DNA of 64,000 nucleotides from a virus. The DNA lies in the IMG/VR virus record IMGVR_UViG_3300010403_000705, positions 186,001 through 250,000 of that record, one strand, 5' to 3'. The stretch's first letter is position 1; each line of letters opens with the position of its first letter. This document shows positions 44,141-52,494 of the stretch, piece after piece. Below the pieces are notes generated by a model, which searched no databases, had not been told where the DNA came from, and saw only the letters and a program-made list of their open reading frames with translations. The translations under genes were made by a program, and so were the position numbers.

Positions 44141-44833
44141 ATGAATTTAGATAATTTATTAAACGATGCTATTAAAAATCTATTTGGCATAAACCCTTCC
44201 TTATCTGTAAAAAAAGTCAATCCAAAGAACTTATTAAATACTTCCATAAATGAACATGGCGAGGGAACTAGTTCTTTCGGTAGTAAAGTATTATCTAAAG
44301 CTAGGTCAGACATAGGAGTACATGAAGACTTAGGTAAGAATGATGGTAAAAGAATAAGAGAGTATTTTAAATATTTTAAAATGGGTGGAGGACAGGATTG
44401 GTGTGCGGCGGCAGTATCTGCATGGTTAATAGAAGCTGGCGGCGGACCAATTTCTGGAGCTGTTGGTGCCAGAAATGTTGGCGCTCAATTTGCACAAGCA
44501 GGAAGGTGGGTAGCAAGAGATAAAATATCTGCAAATCACATGATTCCAGGTAATATAGTCGTCTGGAGTCGAGGAGGTCCGGATTCTTGGAAAGGTCATA
44601 TAGGTGTTATAGAATCTTTTGATGGTCGTAATTCTTTCACATCTATCGAAGGAAACTCTGGACCACGCTCTGATGCAGTGGTTGTAAATACTCATTCCAT
44701 TAAAGACGCTAATTTATTAGGAGTAGGAATATTGTCTGATTATGTTCCAAGCTTTTCTAAAAAAAGTTTTGATAAAATTGATAAAATGGCGAATATATAT
44801 TACCAAAAAGCTTTTAAACTTATTAATTTTTGA
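44141..44833 (+). CDS. CHAP/NlpC-like cell-wall amidase, probable endolysin
   Basis: This is a 230-residue protein. The fold starts near residue 51 (SKARSDIGVHEDLGKNDG). DWCAAAVSAW gives the catalytic Cys88, GHIGVIE gives His153, and SIEGN gives the polar third residue near 170-172, as in CHAP-type peptidoglycan amidases. Residues 1-45 are a polar N-terminal segment; no cell-wall-binding domain or signal peptide is seen. It stands alone between a terminator and a convergent gene, as a late lysis gene could. A virion-associated murein hydrolase is an alternative. Confidence 0.7.
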   Translation: MNLDNLLNDAIKNLFGINPSLSVKKVNPKNLLNTSINEHGEGTSSFGSKVLSKARSDIGVHEDLGKNDGKRIREYFKYFKMGGGQDWCAAAVSAWLIEAGGGPISGAVGARNVGAQFAQAGRWVARDKISANHMIPGNIVVWSRGGPDSWKGHIGVIESFDGRNSFTSIEGNSGPRSDAVVVNTHSIKDANLLGVGILSDYVPSFSKKSFDKIDKMANIYYQKAFKLINF

Positions 44834-45303
44834 CAATGATTTGTAAATTCTGTATGACAGCGTTTTCCTTTAATTTTAGGTTGAACACACAATCCTATAG
44901 ATAGTAAATCATTTCTATTATATATCTTCAAATATTTTTTAAAAACAAAAATATTGAAAGGTTCGTTACCATAAGTTACAACAGCAGTCTCTAGTAATGG
45001 ATTTAATTGTTCTTTAATATGATCAATATAATATTCTTTAGAAATAACCCAACTAGGACAATGATAAACATTTATTTGATGTCCACAGGTAACAATACCT
45101 GTCCCAAAACTACAAAGTGTAATATTATTTGATGTTACTATATTATTTAAATGTATCTCTGTCCATTGTTTAGTTTGTCCATCATACATTGAATTTTCAC
45201 GTATATATGGAAATTCAGGATTACTACAAAGAGTTAGAATACCATTTCTATTATAAAAAGAAAAATCTTGATAATTTTTAGCTACTGTTTCATATACCTT
45301 CAT
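44800..45303 (-). CDS. Protein with KAFW C-terminal tail
   Basis: This is a 167-residue protein. Start ATG at 45303 (overlapping the thyX end by 14 bases) is preferred over 45363, which would overlap by 74. CSNPEFPYIRENSMYDG and many Cys/His (CGHQINVYHCP) suggest metal binding, but the pattern is not a known finger. It ends NHCQKLISLKAFW, a classic tail. Its 3' end overlaps the endolysin 3' end by 34 bases on the other strand. Confidence 0.65.
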   Translation of the reverse strand: MKVYETVAKNYQDFSFYNRNGILTLCSNPEFPYIRENSMYDGQTKQWTEIHLNNIVTSNNITLCSFGTGIVTCGHQINVYHCPSWVISKEYYIDHIKEQLNPLLETAVVTYGNEPFNIFVFKKYLKIYNRNDLLSIGLCVQPKIKGKRCHTEFTNHCQKLISLKAFW

Positions 45304-45940
45304 AAATTTTCTCTTTCGTCCAACCAAAAGCTGATAAGGATAAATTGAATTTTTCAGTTTCATACACTTTTTGTAACATGTTTTTAGCTATTTTACGAAC
45401 TTCTAATTGGGCATGTGTGCTATTCCTTAGTCCTTGAAAATGCATAAAAGATCGAAAATTAAACATAATATCTGCTGTTAGTTGATTAGCATATGGAAGA
45501 TAAAATCTAGCACTCTCTTTAGCACGTTTTTTAGAAATACCAGAATTAATAAGCCTACTTAAACATTCATGATATTTTTTTAAAGATTCTTCGCAATGAT
45601 GAATCAATAGTAATTGCTCATCTTTTTCCCAATCAGAAGGTATATAATATTTATCATCTTTTAATTCTTTATATCTTGGTGATTCAGAATTAAAAGAAAC
45701 TCCAATCCTGTGTTTTAGAATATGTATATGTGTAGCCATATCTGTTGTAATTAAAAAATGCAAACTAGATTTTTCAAAAGGTGTATGATGACCCTCTTCT
45801 CCCAACATATTTAATAATTTATCTACTCTATTTCTTTTTTCCTCATTTATTTCTCTTTTAGTTGATGTCCATGCAGATAGCGCGTGCGTTTCATCTGATC
45901 CGTAAAAACCTACTAATTCTATTTTATTTTCATGTTTCAT
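45290..45940 (-). CDS. thyX: Flavin-dependent thymidylate synthase
   Basis: This is a 216-residue ThyX, which makes dTMP from dUMP using FAD and methylene-tetrahydrofolate. The signature is KHRIGVSFNSESPRY, where the usual first Arg of RHRxxS is Lys. HTPFEKSSLHFLITTDMATH and DIMFNFRSFMHF are the other conserved flavin- and substrate-contact regions. It works in the dTTP pathway with the dUTPase and reductase encoded here. Lies 17 bases downstream of the IMPDH-like gene. Confidence 0.92.
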   Translation of the reverse strand: MKHENKIELVGFYGSDETHALSAWTSTKREINEEKRNRVDKLLNMLGEEGHHTPFEKSSLHFLITTDMATHIHILKHRIGVSFNSESPRYKELKDDKYYIPSDWEKDEQLLLIHHCEESLKKYHECLSRLINSGISKKRAKESARFYLPYANQLTADIMFNFRSFMHFQGLRNSTHAQLEVRKIAKNMLQKVYETEKFNLSLSAFGWTKEKIYEGI

Positions 45941-45957
45941 TGTTATTTCCTTAATAA

Positions 45958-47010
45958 TTATTTTATGATTACATCATGAGGGTGTGACTCACGTAGTCCC
46001 GATGTAGTAATTTTAATAAATACTGGATTATCTTTGAGTTTCATTACATGATTTACCCCTTGATATGAACATCCAGATTGTATTCCTTCTAACATTTTAG
46101 TAAGAATATTTTTAAAACTACCTTTGGAGGGAACTATAGCCGCTACTCCTTCTATATGATTTGCTTTATGAGTAGAACTTCCTACATATTCTTTGTATGA
46201 TCTTCCGTCGATAGTTAAAATTTCTCCTGGTGTCTCTTCGCAGCCGGCAAATACATTACCAACCATAACCATATCAGATAAACATAAAGCTTTTACAGTA
46301 TCACCCGCATTTTTAATACCACCATCAGATATTATTAATCTTTGTTTGGAAGAGTGATGAGAAGATGCTTCTATTTTTTTTAGAGATTGACTAGCTTCCA
46401 TTAAAGCTGATAACTGAGGTACTCCGTTACCAGTTTCTATTCTTGTTGTACATAAAGATCCTGGTCCTACACCTACTTTAACAATATCTGCCCCAGCTGC
46501 CCATAAACTATAGGCACCATTATAAGTTGCCACGTTCCCAGCAATTAATAATACATGTGGATACATATTTGAAATATATTCACACATGTCTATACATAAT
46601 TTTGAATGACCATGAGCCACATCAATGCATAATATTTTAGCACCTCGTGCTACTAAATAATCTACTTCCAAATTATCTTCACTTTTTACACCCACAGAAA
46701 AACCTAGAAAAGACCAAACACTTTCATTAAATTCCTCTTGCAATTTATGCAAAATATTTAATTGCTCATCTACAGATATAAACCTATGCAATAAACCTAA
46801 TCCACCAGAAAGGTAGACAGCTCTTGCCATTTGATATCCTATAATGGTTTTCATATTAGCAGGAATTATAGGATGCTTCATTGTTTTATTTAATTTATCA
46901 ATTTTCACTGATAAATCTATTAATGAACGAGTTTTAATTTCTGAATATCGAGGCTCCAATAAAACATCATCAAATGTTAATCCATCTTTAATCATTTCTA
47001 GTTTCTCCAT
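45958..47010 (-). CDS. IMP dehydrogenase/GMP reductase family enzyme lacking CBS domains
   Basis: This 350-residue TIM-barrel enzyme has [15 protein letters not shown] at the start, GNVATYNGA, and the catalytic loop [14 protein letters not shown] with Cys187. The C-terminus ESHPHDV is IMPDH-like. The regulatory CBS pair found between barrel strands in normal IMPDH is missing, so the length matches GMP reductase and CBS-less IMPDH. It either makes XMP from IMP or returns GMP to IMP; the direction cannot be fixed by eye. It is the first gene of a leftward operon. Confidence 0.8.
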   Translation of the reverse strand: MEKLEMIKDGLTFDDVLLEPRYSEIKTRSLIDLSVKIDKLNKTMKHPIIPANMKTIIGYQMARAVYLSGGLGLLHRFISVDEQLNILHKLQEEFNESVWSFLGFSVGVKSEDNLEVDYLVARGAKILCIDVAHGHSKLCIDMCEYISNMYPHVLLIAGNVATYNGAYSLWAAGADIVKVGVGPGSLCTTRIETGNGVPQLSALMEASQSLKKIEASSHHSSKQRLIISDGGIKNAGDTVKALCLSDMVMVGNVFAGCEETPGEILTIDGRSYKEYVGSSTHKANHIEGVAAIVPSKGSFKNILTKMLEGIQSGCSYQGVNHVMKLKDNPVFIKITTSGLRESHPHDVIIK

Positions 47011-47055
47011 ATTTAAGCATAGTTATAGAATATAATACTGCATGACTTACATTTA

Positions 47056-47083
47056 AACATATAAATATAAAATTAAATGTCAA
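47056..47083 (-). promoter_or_regulatory. Leftward promoter for the IMPDH-thyX operon
   Basis: On the minus strand, TTGACA (47083-47078), a 16-bp spacer and TATGTT (47061-47056). It lies in the 109-bp divergent gap. Perfect -35, moderate -10. A rightward promoter for 47120 must be in the same gap but no convincing match was found. Confidence 0.5.
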
Positions 47084-47119
47084 GTGATTAATATAAGATA
47101 AAATTATCAAGGGGAATTT

Positions 47120-47839
47120 ATGGATATCAAATCTTGGATAAACTCTTTACCAAATAACCCATGTTTAGAAAGAGATCGGGCAATTTTAAAAGCGGTGGAA
47201 AATAATATAATAAGTTATAAATGGGTATCCATAACATCTAAAATCAAAAATCATACTGCTATTTTTCAAGTATGTGATGATGCTATTCGTGTGGAAATAG
47301 AAGATGGAACTAGGTTTAGGTTTCAGGTATCAGCTACTTTAGCACAACAATGTGCGGATGCGATGGATGCTTCTTTTATTACGGCTAAGATTAGTGATTT
47401 ATCTTATCAACAAGCAGAAATAATTGTAGATGCATCTATATTATATCCTACTCCAGACATGGTTACAATCAACAGATCTAAAGATTGGAACAGGATGGTA
47501 GAAAAAAAACGTGCTGGCAGAATAGGTTTATTTAGAGATTGTGGTAAATCATGGATACTCAGCAACAGATTATCGACTACTAATGGTGCTATTAATTATG
47601 GATTCTACGATCATACTGCTCCTTATGTAGGACCAGGAGGATTAAATATGTGGCAAACTGTTGGTACTAGGCATGATAGGTTACATACTGATTATAGTCA
47701 AACTTTGCTTTTAATGAATAAAAAATGTCAAGTAGATGGAAAATCTACGAATGTAGTTGAAGTAATGAAAAATCCAGAATTAGCTTCTCTTTTAAGTTAT
47801 GAAGGCGTATTACACCACACTAGACAACCAGGAGTTTAA
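47120..47839 (+). CDS. Hypothetical protein, paired with next gene
   Basis: This 239-residue protein follows a good ribosome site (AAGGGGAATTT). It reads like an all-beta/alpha enzyme or structural protein with many His/Trp near the end (GLNMWQTVGTRHDRLHTDY). Only two bases separate it from the next gene, and the pair stands alone, rightward, among leftward genes, so the two probably act together. No family name can be given. Confidence 0.6.
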   Translation: MDIKSWINSLPNNPCLERDRAILKAVENNIISYKWVSITSKIKNHTAIFQVCDDAIRVEIEDGTRFRFQVSATLAQQCADAMDASFITAKISDLSYQQAEIIVDASILYPTPDMVTINRSKDWNRMVEKKRAGRIGLFRDCGKSWILSNRLSTTNGAINYGFYDHTAPYVGPGGLNMWQTVGTRHDRLHTDYSQTLLLMNKKCQVDGKSTNVVEVMKNPELASLLSYEGVLHHTRQPGV

Positions 47840-47841
47840 AT

Positions 47842-48759
47842 ATGAGTTTTAAAGATGAATTTCTAAGAACTCCTTCAGGTCCAATAAGGGAAGCTTTGAT
47901 TTATCAGGCGGCTATTAAGCAGGGTCCACCTAAAAATTTAGTACCAGTTACTGTGCCTGGACCTAACGGAACTAAAATAACTTATAAAGTTATGGCTGAT
48001 TATATGATGATTGATGGTATAAGAGTTCCTATGACACCTTTAACTGCACAAAAAATAGCTAATTATTTTGGCATGTCATTACCAACAGATAAAATGTCTA
48101 AACAGATTTATAATGCTGCTGATACGAAAGTCAGAGCCGCCCCACTTTCGGGAAGCGGTTACGTTAGTCCATTAACTGGAAAAAAATATTCACCTCAGGA
48201 AGTAGTGAAGAATAGAATAGGCGAATCGGATGCCGCTGTTTATTATAGCAAATTAACTGATGAAGCAATAGCTAAATCAAAAGGTGATAACAAGCCTGTT
48301 CTTATTGGGGGTCATGGGAAAGAAATTACTGAACCAACATCTAGCGCCAGTGTAAATGATGTTAGTTTTGGAGGATGGCAAGGGGCACAAGGCGATGCAT
48401 TACAGCCATATACTTATGCTCATAAGGGACAAGCTGCTGCGCATACAGAATATGCATTAAACACACGATTAATAGATGGAAATGTAACGATAACCTTACC
48501 AAATGGAAAAACCATATCTACTACCATGGATAAATTAAGATCTAATCCAAATCTATCTAGCGCAATAGCTAACACTACTGTGGTAAGGCAATATGGTTCT
48601 AAAAACAAAGAGTCGCCATCTACTACTAAAATAGAACAAAAAATGACGACTCATCCTGTTAAGCAAATAACAGAAAACTACAATCCTAATAAACCACAAT
48701 CGGGCAGATTAACTCTACTGCAAAGAATTGATAGTTTGCTGAATCAATTTGGAAAATAA
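47842..48759 (+). CDS. Hypothetical protein, second of the pair
   Basis: This 305-residue protein has residues 50-90 reading YKVMADYMMIDGIRVPMTPL, then TAQKIANYFGMSLPTDKMSKQI, a motif combination I associate with uncharacterised bacterial proteins acting near the cell envelope. The C-terminal third is Gly/Ser/Lys-rich and probably flexible. No signal peptide is seen. Function unknown; virion-associated or toxin-like roles remain open. Confidence 0.6.
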   Translation: MSFKDEFLRTPSGPIREALIYQAAIKQGPPKNLVPVTVPGPNGTKITYKVMADYMMIDGIRVPMTPLTAQKIANYFGMSLPTDKMSKQIYNAADTKVRAAPLSGSGYVSPLTGKKYSPQEVVKNRIGESDAAVYYSKLTDEAIAKSKGDNKPVLIGGHGKEITEPTSSASVNDVSFGGWQGAQGDALQPYTYAHKGQAAAHTEYALNTRLIDGNVTITLPNGKTISTTMDKLRSNPNLSSAIANTTVVRQYGSKNKESPSTTKIEQKMTTHPVKQITENYNPNKPQSGRLTLLQRIDSLLNQFGK

Positions 48760-48764
48760 ATTGA

Positions 48765-49004
48765 TTACCAAAAAGTCTTCATTTTTAGCATCCTTACAAA
48801 TTCATCTTCTCGGTAGCCTTTATTATCAAAAGATATCAAATATTCCGTTAGATTATTTGATGTTGTTATGAAGAATATGGTTAACTTAGGGGTCTTAAAA
48901 GTAAAAGATTTTACACTTCCCACTTCATGAATACTTTTTATATTACTTTCGGATAAATCACCAATGAATTTTTTTATGTCTGTATGAATGTCATTAATTT
49001 CCAT
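48765..49004 (-). CDS. Small protein with KTFW C-terminal tail
   Basis: This 79-residue protein starts directly after the IF-1 stop (TAG-ATG). It ends DEFVRMLKMKTFW, a tail-family end. The rest is a helix plus beta strands. Its 3' end is five bases from the convergent gene at 48759. Confidence 0.65.
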   Translation of the reverse strand: MEINDIHTDIKKFIGDLSESNIKSIHEVGSVKSFTFKTPKLTIFFITTSNNLTEYLISFDNKGYREDEFVRMLKMKTFW

Positions 49005-49223
49005 CTATATTTTATGTCTGTATGTTATGCGTCCCTGAGATGTATCATATTCTGACACTTCAACAGTTACCTTATCACCTATTAAAATCTTTACTGAATT
49101 AACCCTTATTTTACCACTCAGGGTGCAAAGCACAATTAAGGAATCATTAACTTTAACTTTAAATTTTCCTTTGTTAGCATCTACTACTTCGCCTTGTAAT
49201 TCTAATCTATCTCTGTTAGACAT
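49005..49223 (-). CDS. infA: Translation initiation factor IF-1
   Basis: This is a 72-residue S1/OB-fold protein of the same length as bacterial IF-1. LELQGEVVDANKGKFKVKV, LSGKIRVNSVKILIGDKVTV and SQGRITYRHK align segment by segment with IF-1, which binds the ribosomal A site during initiation. It uses a rare TAG stop, immediately followed by the tail-protein ATG. Its start overlaps the upstream gene by eight bases. A phage-encoded IF-1 is very unusual. Confidence 0.85.
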   Translation of the reverse strand: MSNRDRLELQGEVVDANKGKFKVKVNDSLIVLCTLSGKIRVNSVKILIGDKVTVEVSEYDTSQGRITYRHKI

Positions 49224-49899
49224 ATTTTTTGTCTTCTAATCCTTTTGAAATAAAAATTGAAAAATCAACATCATGCCGCTTTTTCAAAATGTTTAAAAAA
49301 TTCTCTGTAAGAGGTAGACAACATATCCACTCAGTTACCGAGTTGCAAGGTGTCATAAAATTTTCTTTATTTGATAATTCATGAAAATATTTAATATTTA
49401 AATAATTATAGATGCGTTTTAACCTTTTTAATCCTAAAAGTAAAGGAGAGTTGTTGTTCCATTTAGAATCATCATATATATAAGATCTTAAATAATTATC
49501 CACACCCAAAAAAGTTACCATAATATACGTTTTTTTTGTATCTTCATTAATTCCAATAATAAAATGTGCTATTTTGCTAAAACTAAGTATCTTATCTATA
49601 GATAATCCAAAATACAAATCAGTTGATGTAAGTATGCCATTATTACGTATTTTTAAATCATTATATATAATTTTAATTCTCTTATTTTTTACAATATTTA
49701 ATGAATTACCAAATTCATCAAACCATTCTTTATATAATTTAAGATTATATTTTTTTCTTTGTTCACCAAATAATTCTAAGGGTTTTAATCTACAAGATTT
49801 AATAATAAAAACTAGTTCTGGTATCTCAGTAAAAGCAGCTGCCAAAACTATTGCTTTGTGTATTTGTAAATAAAATTTTTCTAGAGATGGTGTTTTCAT
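49216..49899 (-). CDS. Hypothetical protein
   Basis: This is a 227-residue basic protein, alpha/beta, with clustered Lys and Tyr residues. No domain or tail is recognised. It sits between the DEDDh exonuclease (no gap) and infA (overlap), so all three are expected to be made together. Confidence 0.6.
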   Translation of the reverse strand: MKTPSLEKFYLQIHKAIVLAAAFTEIPELVFIIKSCRLKPLELFGEQRKKYNLKLYKEWFDEFGNSLNIVKNKRIKIIYNDLKIRNNGILTSTDLYFGLSIDKILSFSKIAHFIIGINEDTKKTYIMVTFLGVDNYLRSYIYDDSKWNNNSPLLLGLKRLKRIYNYLNIKYFHELSNKENFMTPCNSVTEWICCLPLTENFLNILKKRHDVDFSIFISKGLEDKKYV

Positions 49900-50538
49900 T
49901 TAATCATCTAATAAAGACAAATCTAATCCCTCATAATCATTTTCAGATGAAGATATAGTATGTACTGCGGTTTTTATAAAAGGTAAATAATCTATACCTT
50001 TTTCTTCTACCAAGTTTCTATGTAGTAAATAACAATTTCTGCTATCAACTTTAGCATTATGCGCTTCTGATATTTTTTTTACACCAACAATATCACAAGC
50101 GGCGTGTAAATTAACCTTTGGTTTTATTATTCCATTTTTTTTTGCATATTCTTTGGTAAGAGAAATAGTGTCTAGCCATAAATGTGCTGGAAAAATATTA
50201 TTTTCACTTTCCCATAAAGCATGTAAAAACCTTCTATCAAAAGCAGCGTTGTGCGCAACTATTACTCTGTGCGCAGATGTCACCCCATCTTCTGCAAAGA
50301 ATTTATTACATTCCGATACTACAACAGATTTATCATAACCTTTATCTAAATCAGCTAATGTTTTTTTTGTAATAGTTAAAGCGTCGAAACTAGCACGCTC
50401 TGGATAAATACATTTTATACATCTATGTAATTGTACACGATCTTTTACTCTGATTATTCCTATTTCTGTCATTTCATGGAAATTAACTTTTAATCCTGTT
50501 GTTTCTGTATCAATTACATAATATTGGAGCCCTAACAT
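49900..50538 (-). CDS. DEDDh 3'-5' exonuclease, second copy
   Basis: This is a 212-residue nuclease. Motif I is YVIDTETTGLKVNFHEMTEIG, shown here as IDTETTG plus the Glu in EMTEIG. Motif II is VAHNAAFDRRFL, and motif III is EAHNAKVDSRN with His and Asp. It is an RNase T/DnaQ-type exonuclease. The acidic C-terminus (SSSENDYEGLDLSLLDD) is an unusual tail for this family and might contact a partner. It has the same fold as the 41943 enzyme but clearly diverged from it. Confidence 0.82.
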   Translation of the reverse strand: MLGLQYYVIDTETTGLKVNFHEMTEIGIIRVKDRVQLHRCIKCIYPERASFDALTITKKTLADLDKGYDKSVVVSECNKFFAEDGVTSAHRVIVAHNAAFDRRFLHALWESENNIFPAHLWLDTISLTKEYAKKNGIIKPKVNLHAACDIVGVKKISEAHNAKVDSRNCYLLHRNLVEEKGIDYLPFIKTAVHTISSSENDYEGLDLSLLDD

Positions 50539-50542
50539 ATTT

Positions 50543-50824
50543 TCACCAAAATGCTTTCATCTTTTTTATTTTTTCTATTAGTAGTTTCATTTCATCCAAA
50601 TGGCTTGTTATTTTACGTTTATCCTCCATTTCTTCTATTATCGAAAGATCTGAATTTTTTAATTGTTCTATAAGAATACAAAATTCTTGATAATCCTCAA
50701 TTATATTCGTAATGTCATTGGGTGTTCCTACAACTAATTTTTTCTTAGCCATCTCATGAAATGACACTACAACATTTAGTATATGTTTATACGGATTCTT
50801 GATTATTTTTGTCTTTTTTGTCAT
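50543..50824 (-). CDS. Small protein with KAFW C-terminal tail
   Basis: This is a 93-residue, mostly helical Lys-rich protein. Its start overlaps the SET gene stop (ATGA). It ends DEMKLLIEKIKKMKAFW, a textbook tail-family end. It seems to be little more than coiled helices plus the tail. Confidence 0.65.
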   Translation of the reverse strand: MTKKTKIIKNPYKHILNVVVSFHEMAKKKLVVGTPNDITNIIEDYQEFCILIEQLKNSDLSIIEEMEDKRKITSHLDEMKLLIEKIKKMKAFW

Positions 50825-51297
50825 TTAAACATTTTCTCTTTTATAAACAAAGGTAGCATATTTTTTTTGTTAAAATATTCTAGTGTTTTTTGAGGAACAT
50901 ATTGTAAACCACTAATAATTTTTCTACAATTTATAGATCCACACTTACATTCCATTTGCCATTCGTCTAAGTTATCAGTTGAACTAGTAGAATAATCAAA
51001 AGTGATTTCTGTATTTTCTAGAATTACATACAGAGAATAAAGTATAGCTCTATTTCCAACTATATGTAGATAACAATTAGGATCACAACTATGATTAATT
51101 TCATCATCTATTCCGCCAGAGGGACCAATAAATAAGTTTGGAGCTACCTGTAACATAGCTGGATGTTGCGGTAAATTTTCCCCATTAAACAAATCTCCAG
51201 TTATTTCCATTATAGGAATGTTAGAGGGTATTTTTATTGTCGTAAACACTCCCTTTCCGATCTTGTTTGGAATAACTTTTAAATACTGATTATACAT
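50821..51297 (-). CDS. SET-domain protein lysine methyltransferase
   Basis: This is a 158-residue protein. GKGVFTTIKIPSN is the SET-N region. INHSCDPNCYLHIVG at 67-81 has the NHSCxPN pseudoknot motif, EITFDYS at 97-103 is the catalytic Tyr motif, and ECKCGSINCRKIISG at 116-130 is a post-SET-like zinc site with CxCxxxxC. It would transfer methyl from S-adenosylmethionine to lysine, target unknown. It lies three genes upstream of infA, suggesting a host protein or ribosome-related target as one possibility. Confidence 0.82.
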   Translation of the reverse strand: MYNQYLKVIPNKIGKGVFTTIKIPSNIPIMEITGDLFNGENLPQHPAMLQVAPNLFIGPSGGIDDEINHSCDPNCYLHIVGNRAILYSLYVILENTEITFDYSTSSTDNLDEWQMECKCGSINCRKIISGLQYVPQKTLEYFNKKNMLPLFIKEKMFK

Positions 51298-51507
51298 TTA
51301 CCAAAATGCTTTCATATTAAAAAAAGAACTGATTTCCTTGCCTACAAAAATTGCACCATCTTTTTCTATAGAAATTAAATTATTTTTTTCAAAATTAAAC
51401 ATAATGCCACCACTTGTTATAGCAAGGGTATTTTTTTGTTTATTTTCTGCTATATCAAAATCAGAATCACATAAATTGACATATTTTATTAACTCACTCA
51501 ATATCAT
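51298..51507 (-). CDS. Small protein with KAFW C-terminal tail
   Basis: This is a 69-residue protein, nearly all beta strand plus the tail (KEISSFFNMKAFW). Its stop codon directly precedes the SET gene ATG. It is one of the shortest tail-family members, which helps show that the tail is a separable module. Confidence 0.65.
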   Translation of the reverse strand: MILSELIKYVNLCDSDFDIAENKQKNTLAITSGGIMFNFEKNNLISIEKDGAIFVGKEISSFFNMKAFW

Positions 51508-51743
51508 ATCAAATTCCTAAAAAACTTAATCATATTACTTCCTGCATCATAAACTGTAATTTTTAGTTCTTTACGACCAATTAAACGATGTCTTACTCCA
51601 TTAGGAGATTGATTTTTGATTAAAGTCGTAGCTTGTTGAGGATCTTCTGCTAGAACACGATAAGTTAAAGTAGCCGGTAACAGACACTCTATTTTTACAT
51701 CATAATAGAATTTAGGTTTTTGTTCGGGATTGTTCATAAACAT
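51504..51743 (-). CDS. Small hypothetical protein
   Basis: This is a 79-residue protein that overlaps the next gene by ATGA. A beta-alpha-beta layout (YYDVKIECLLPATLTYRVLA...ATTLIKN) resembles small ferredoxin-like phage proteins. No tail of the AFW type. Function unknown. Confidence 0.55.
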   Translation of the reverse strand: MFMNNPEQKPKFYYDVKIECLLPATLTYRVLAEDPQQATTLIKNQSPNGVRHRLIGRKELKITVYDAGSNMIKFFRNLI

Positions 51744-51758
51744 ATTTATATCAATGAT

Positions 51759-52469
51759 CTATAAGATCATAGAATCTACTAAGAAATAATATTTCACATC
51801 TGCTGGAGATAATGGAGATATTTTGAAAGGGGTCGGCTCTTTATTAAACCAATCAGTTCTTTTACAATTTAAGATATCTCTTCCTTCAGTGGCTAACAAT
51901 AACTTATCAGCCAATTTAACTGACTCTGGTTCTTCCTTGGGAAGGGAAAATCTAATACAAATTGCCGCCATTAATTTAGCTTCAACTTCTCTATAATTTT
52001 CAAATTTACCTGAATATTTTAATGGTCTACTGAAATCACTAATGTAAGCTTCACCTGCGTCATGCAACAATCCCCATAAACGATCTTTCCAATCACACAG
52101 ATAACTTACTAAAACAGAGTGCTGAGCTACACTATAAAATTCTTTCACATGCCCATTAAATCGACACTGCATAGATAGTGCCCTTGCTATATCTTGTATA
52201 ACAATAGTTTCAGGTTTAGGATTTAACGGAGTAAATCTTTGTCCAGAATAAGTCTGAATCCACGGCTCGTTAGGATCAAAAACACCTGAGCTGAACTCGT
52301 ATTTATTGATTTTATCAAGTTGATCTTTATTTTTTAATTCTGGATGTTCAGCGAAAAATTTCTCTATGACTAATTTTTCTTCTTCAGAGATTAGAGGTAG
52401 AAGATTGATATTCGACTTCTTATCCATTACTTCAATATTGGTTATTCCGCGATACTCTATTGTATTCAT
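51759..52469 (-). CDS. HD-domain phosphohydrolase (YfbR-like)
   Basis: This is a 236-residue protein. CRFNGHVKEFYSVAQHSVLV gives the first metal His, LLHDAGEAYISD gives the HD pair, and a later Asp in LADKLLLATE completes the site. Similar phage HD enzymes act as deoxynucleoside monophosphate phosphatases. Residues 1-80 are an extra N-terminal part. It ends at a rare TAG. It lies next to dut, consistent with a role in nucleotide pool control. Confidence 0.75.
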   Translation of the reverse strand: MNTIEYRGITNIEVMDKKSNINLLPLISEEEKLVIEKFFAEHPELKNKDQLDKINKYEFSSGVFDPNEPWIQTYSGQRFTPLNPKPETIVIQDIARALSMQCRFNGHVKEFYSVAQHSVLVSYLCDWKDRLWGLLHDAGEAYISDFSRPLKYSGKFENYREVEAKLMAAICIRFSLPKEEPESVKLADKLLLATEGRDILNCKRTDWFNKEPTPFKISPLSPADVKYYFLVDSMIL

Positions 52470-52494
52470 TTATTTATTCTTTCTTTCCTTCCTA

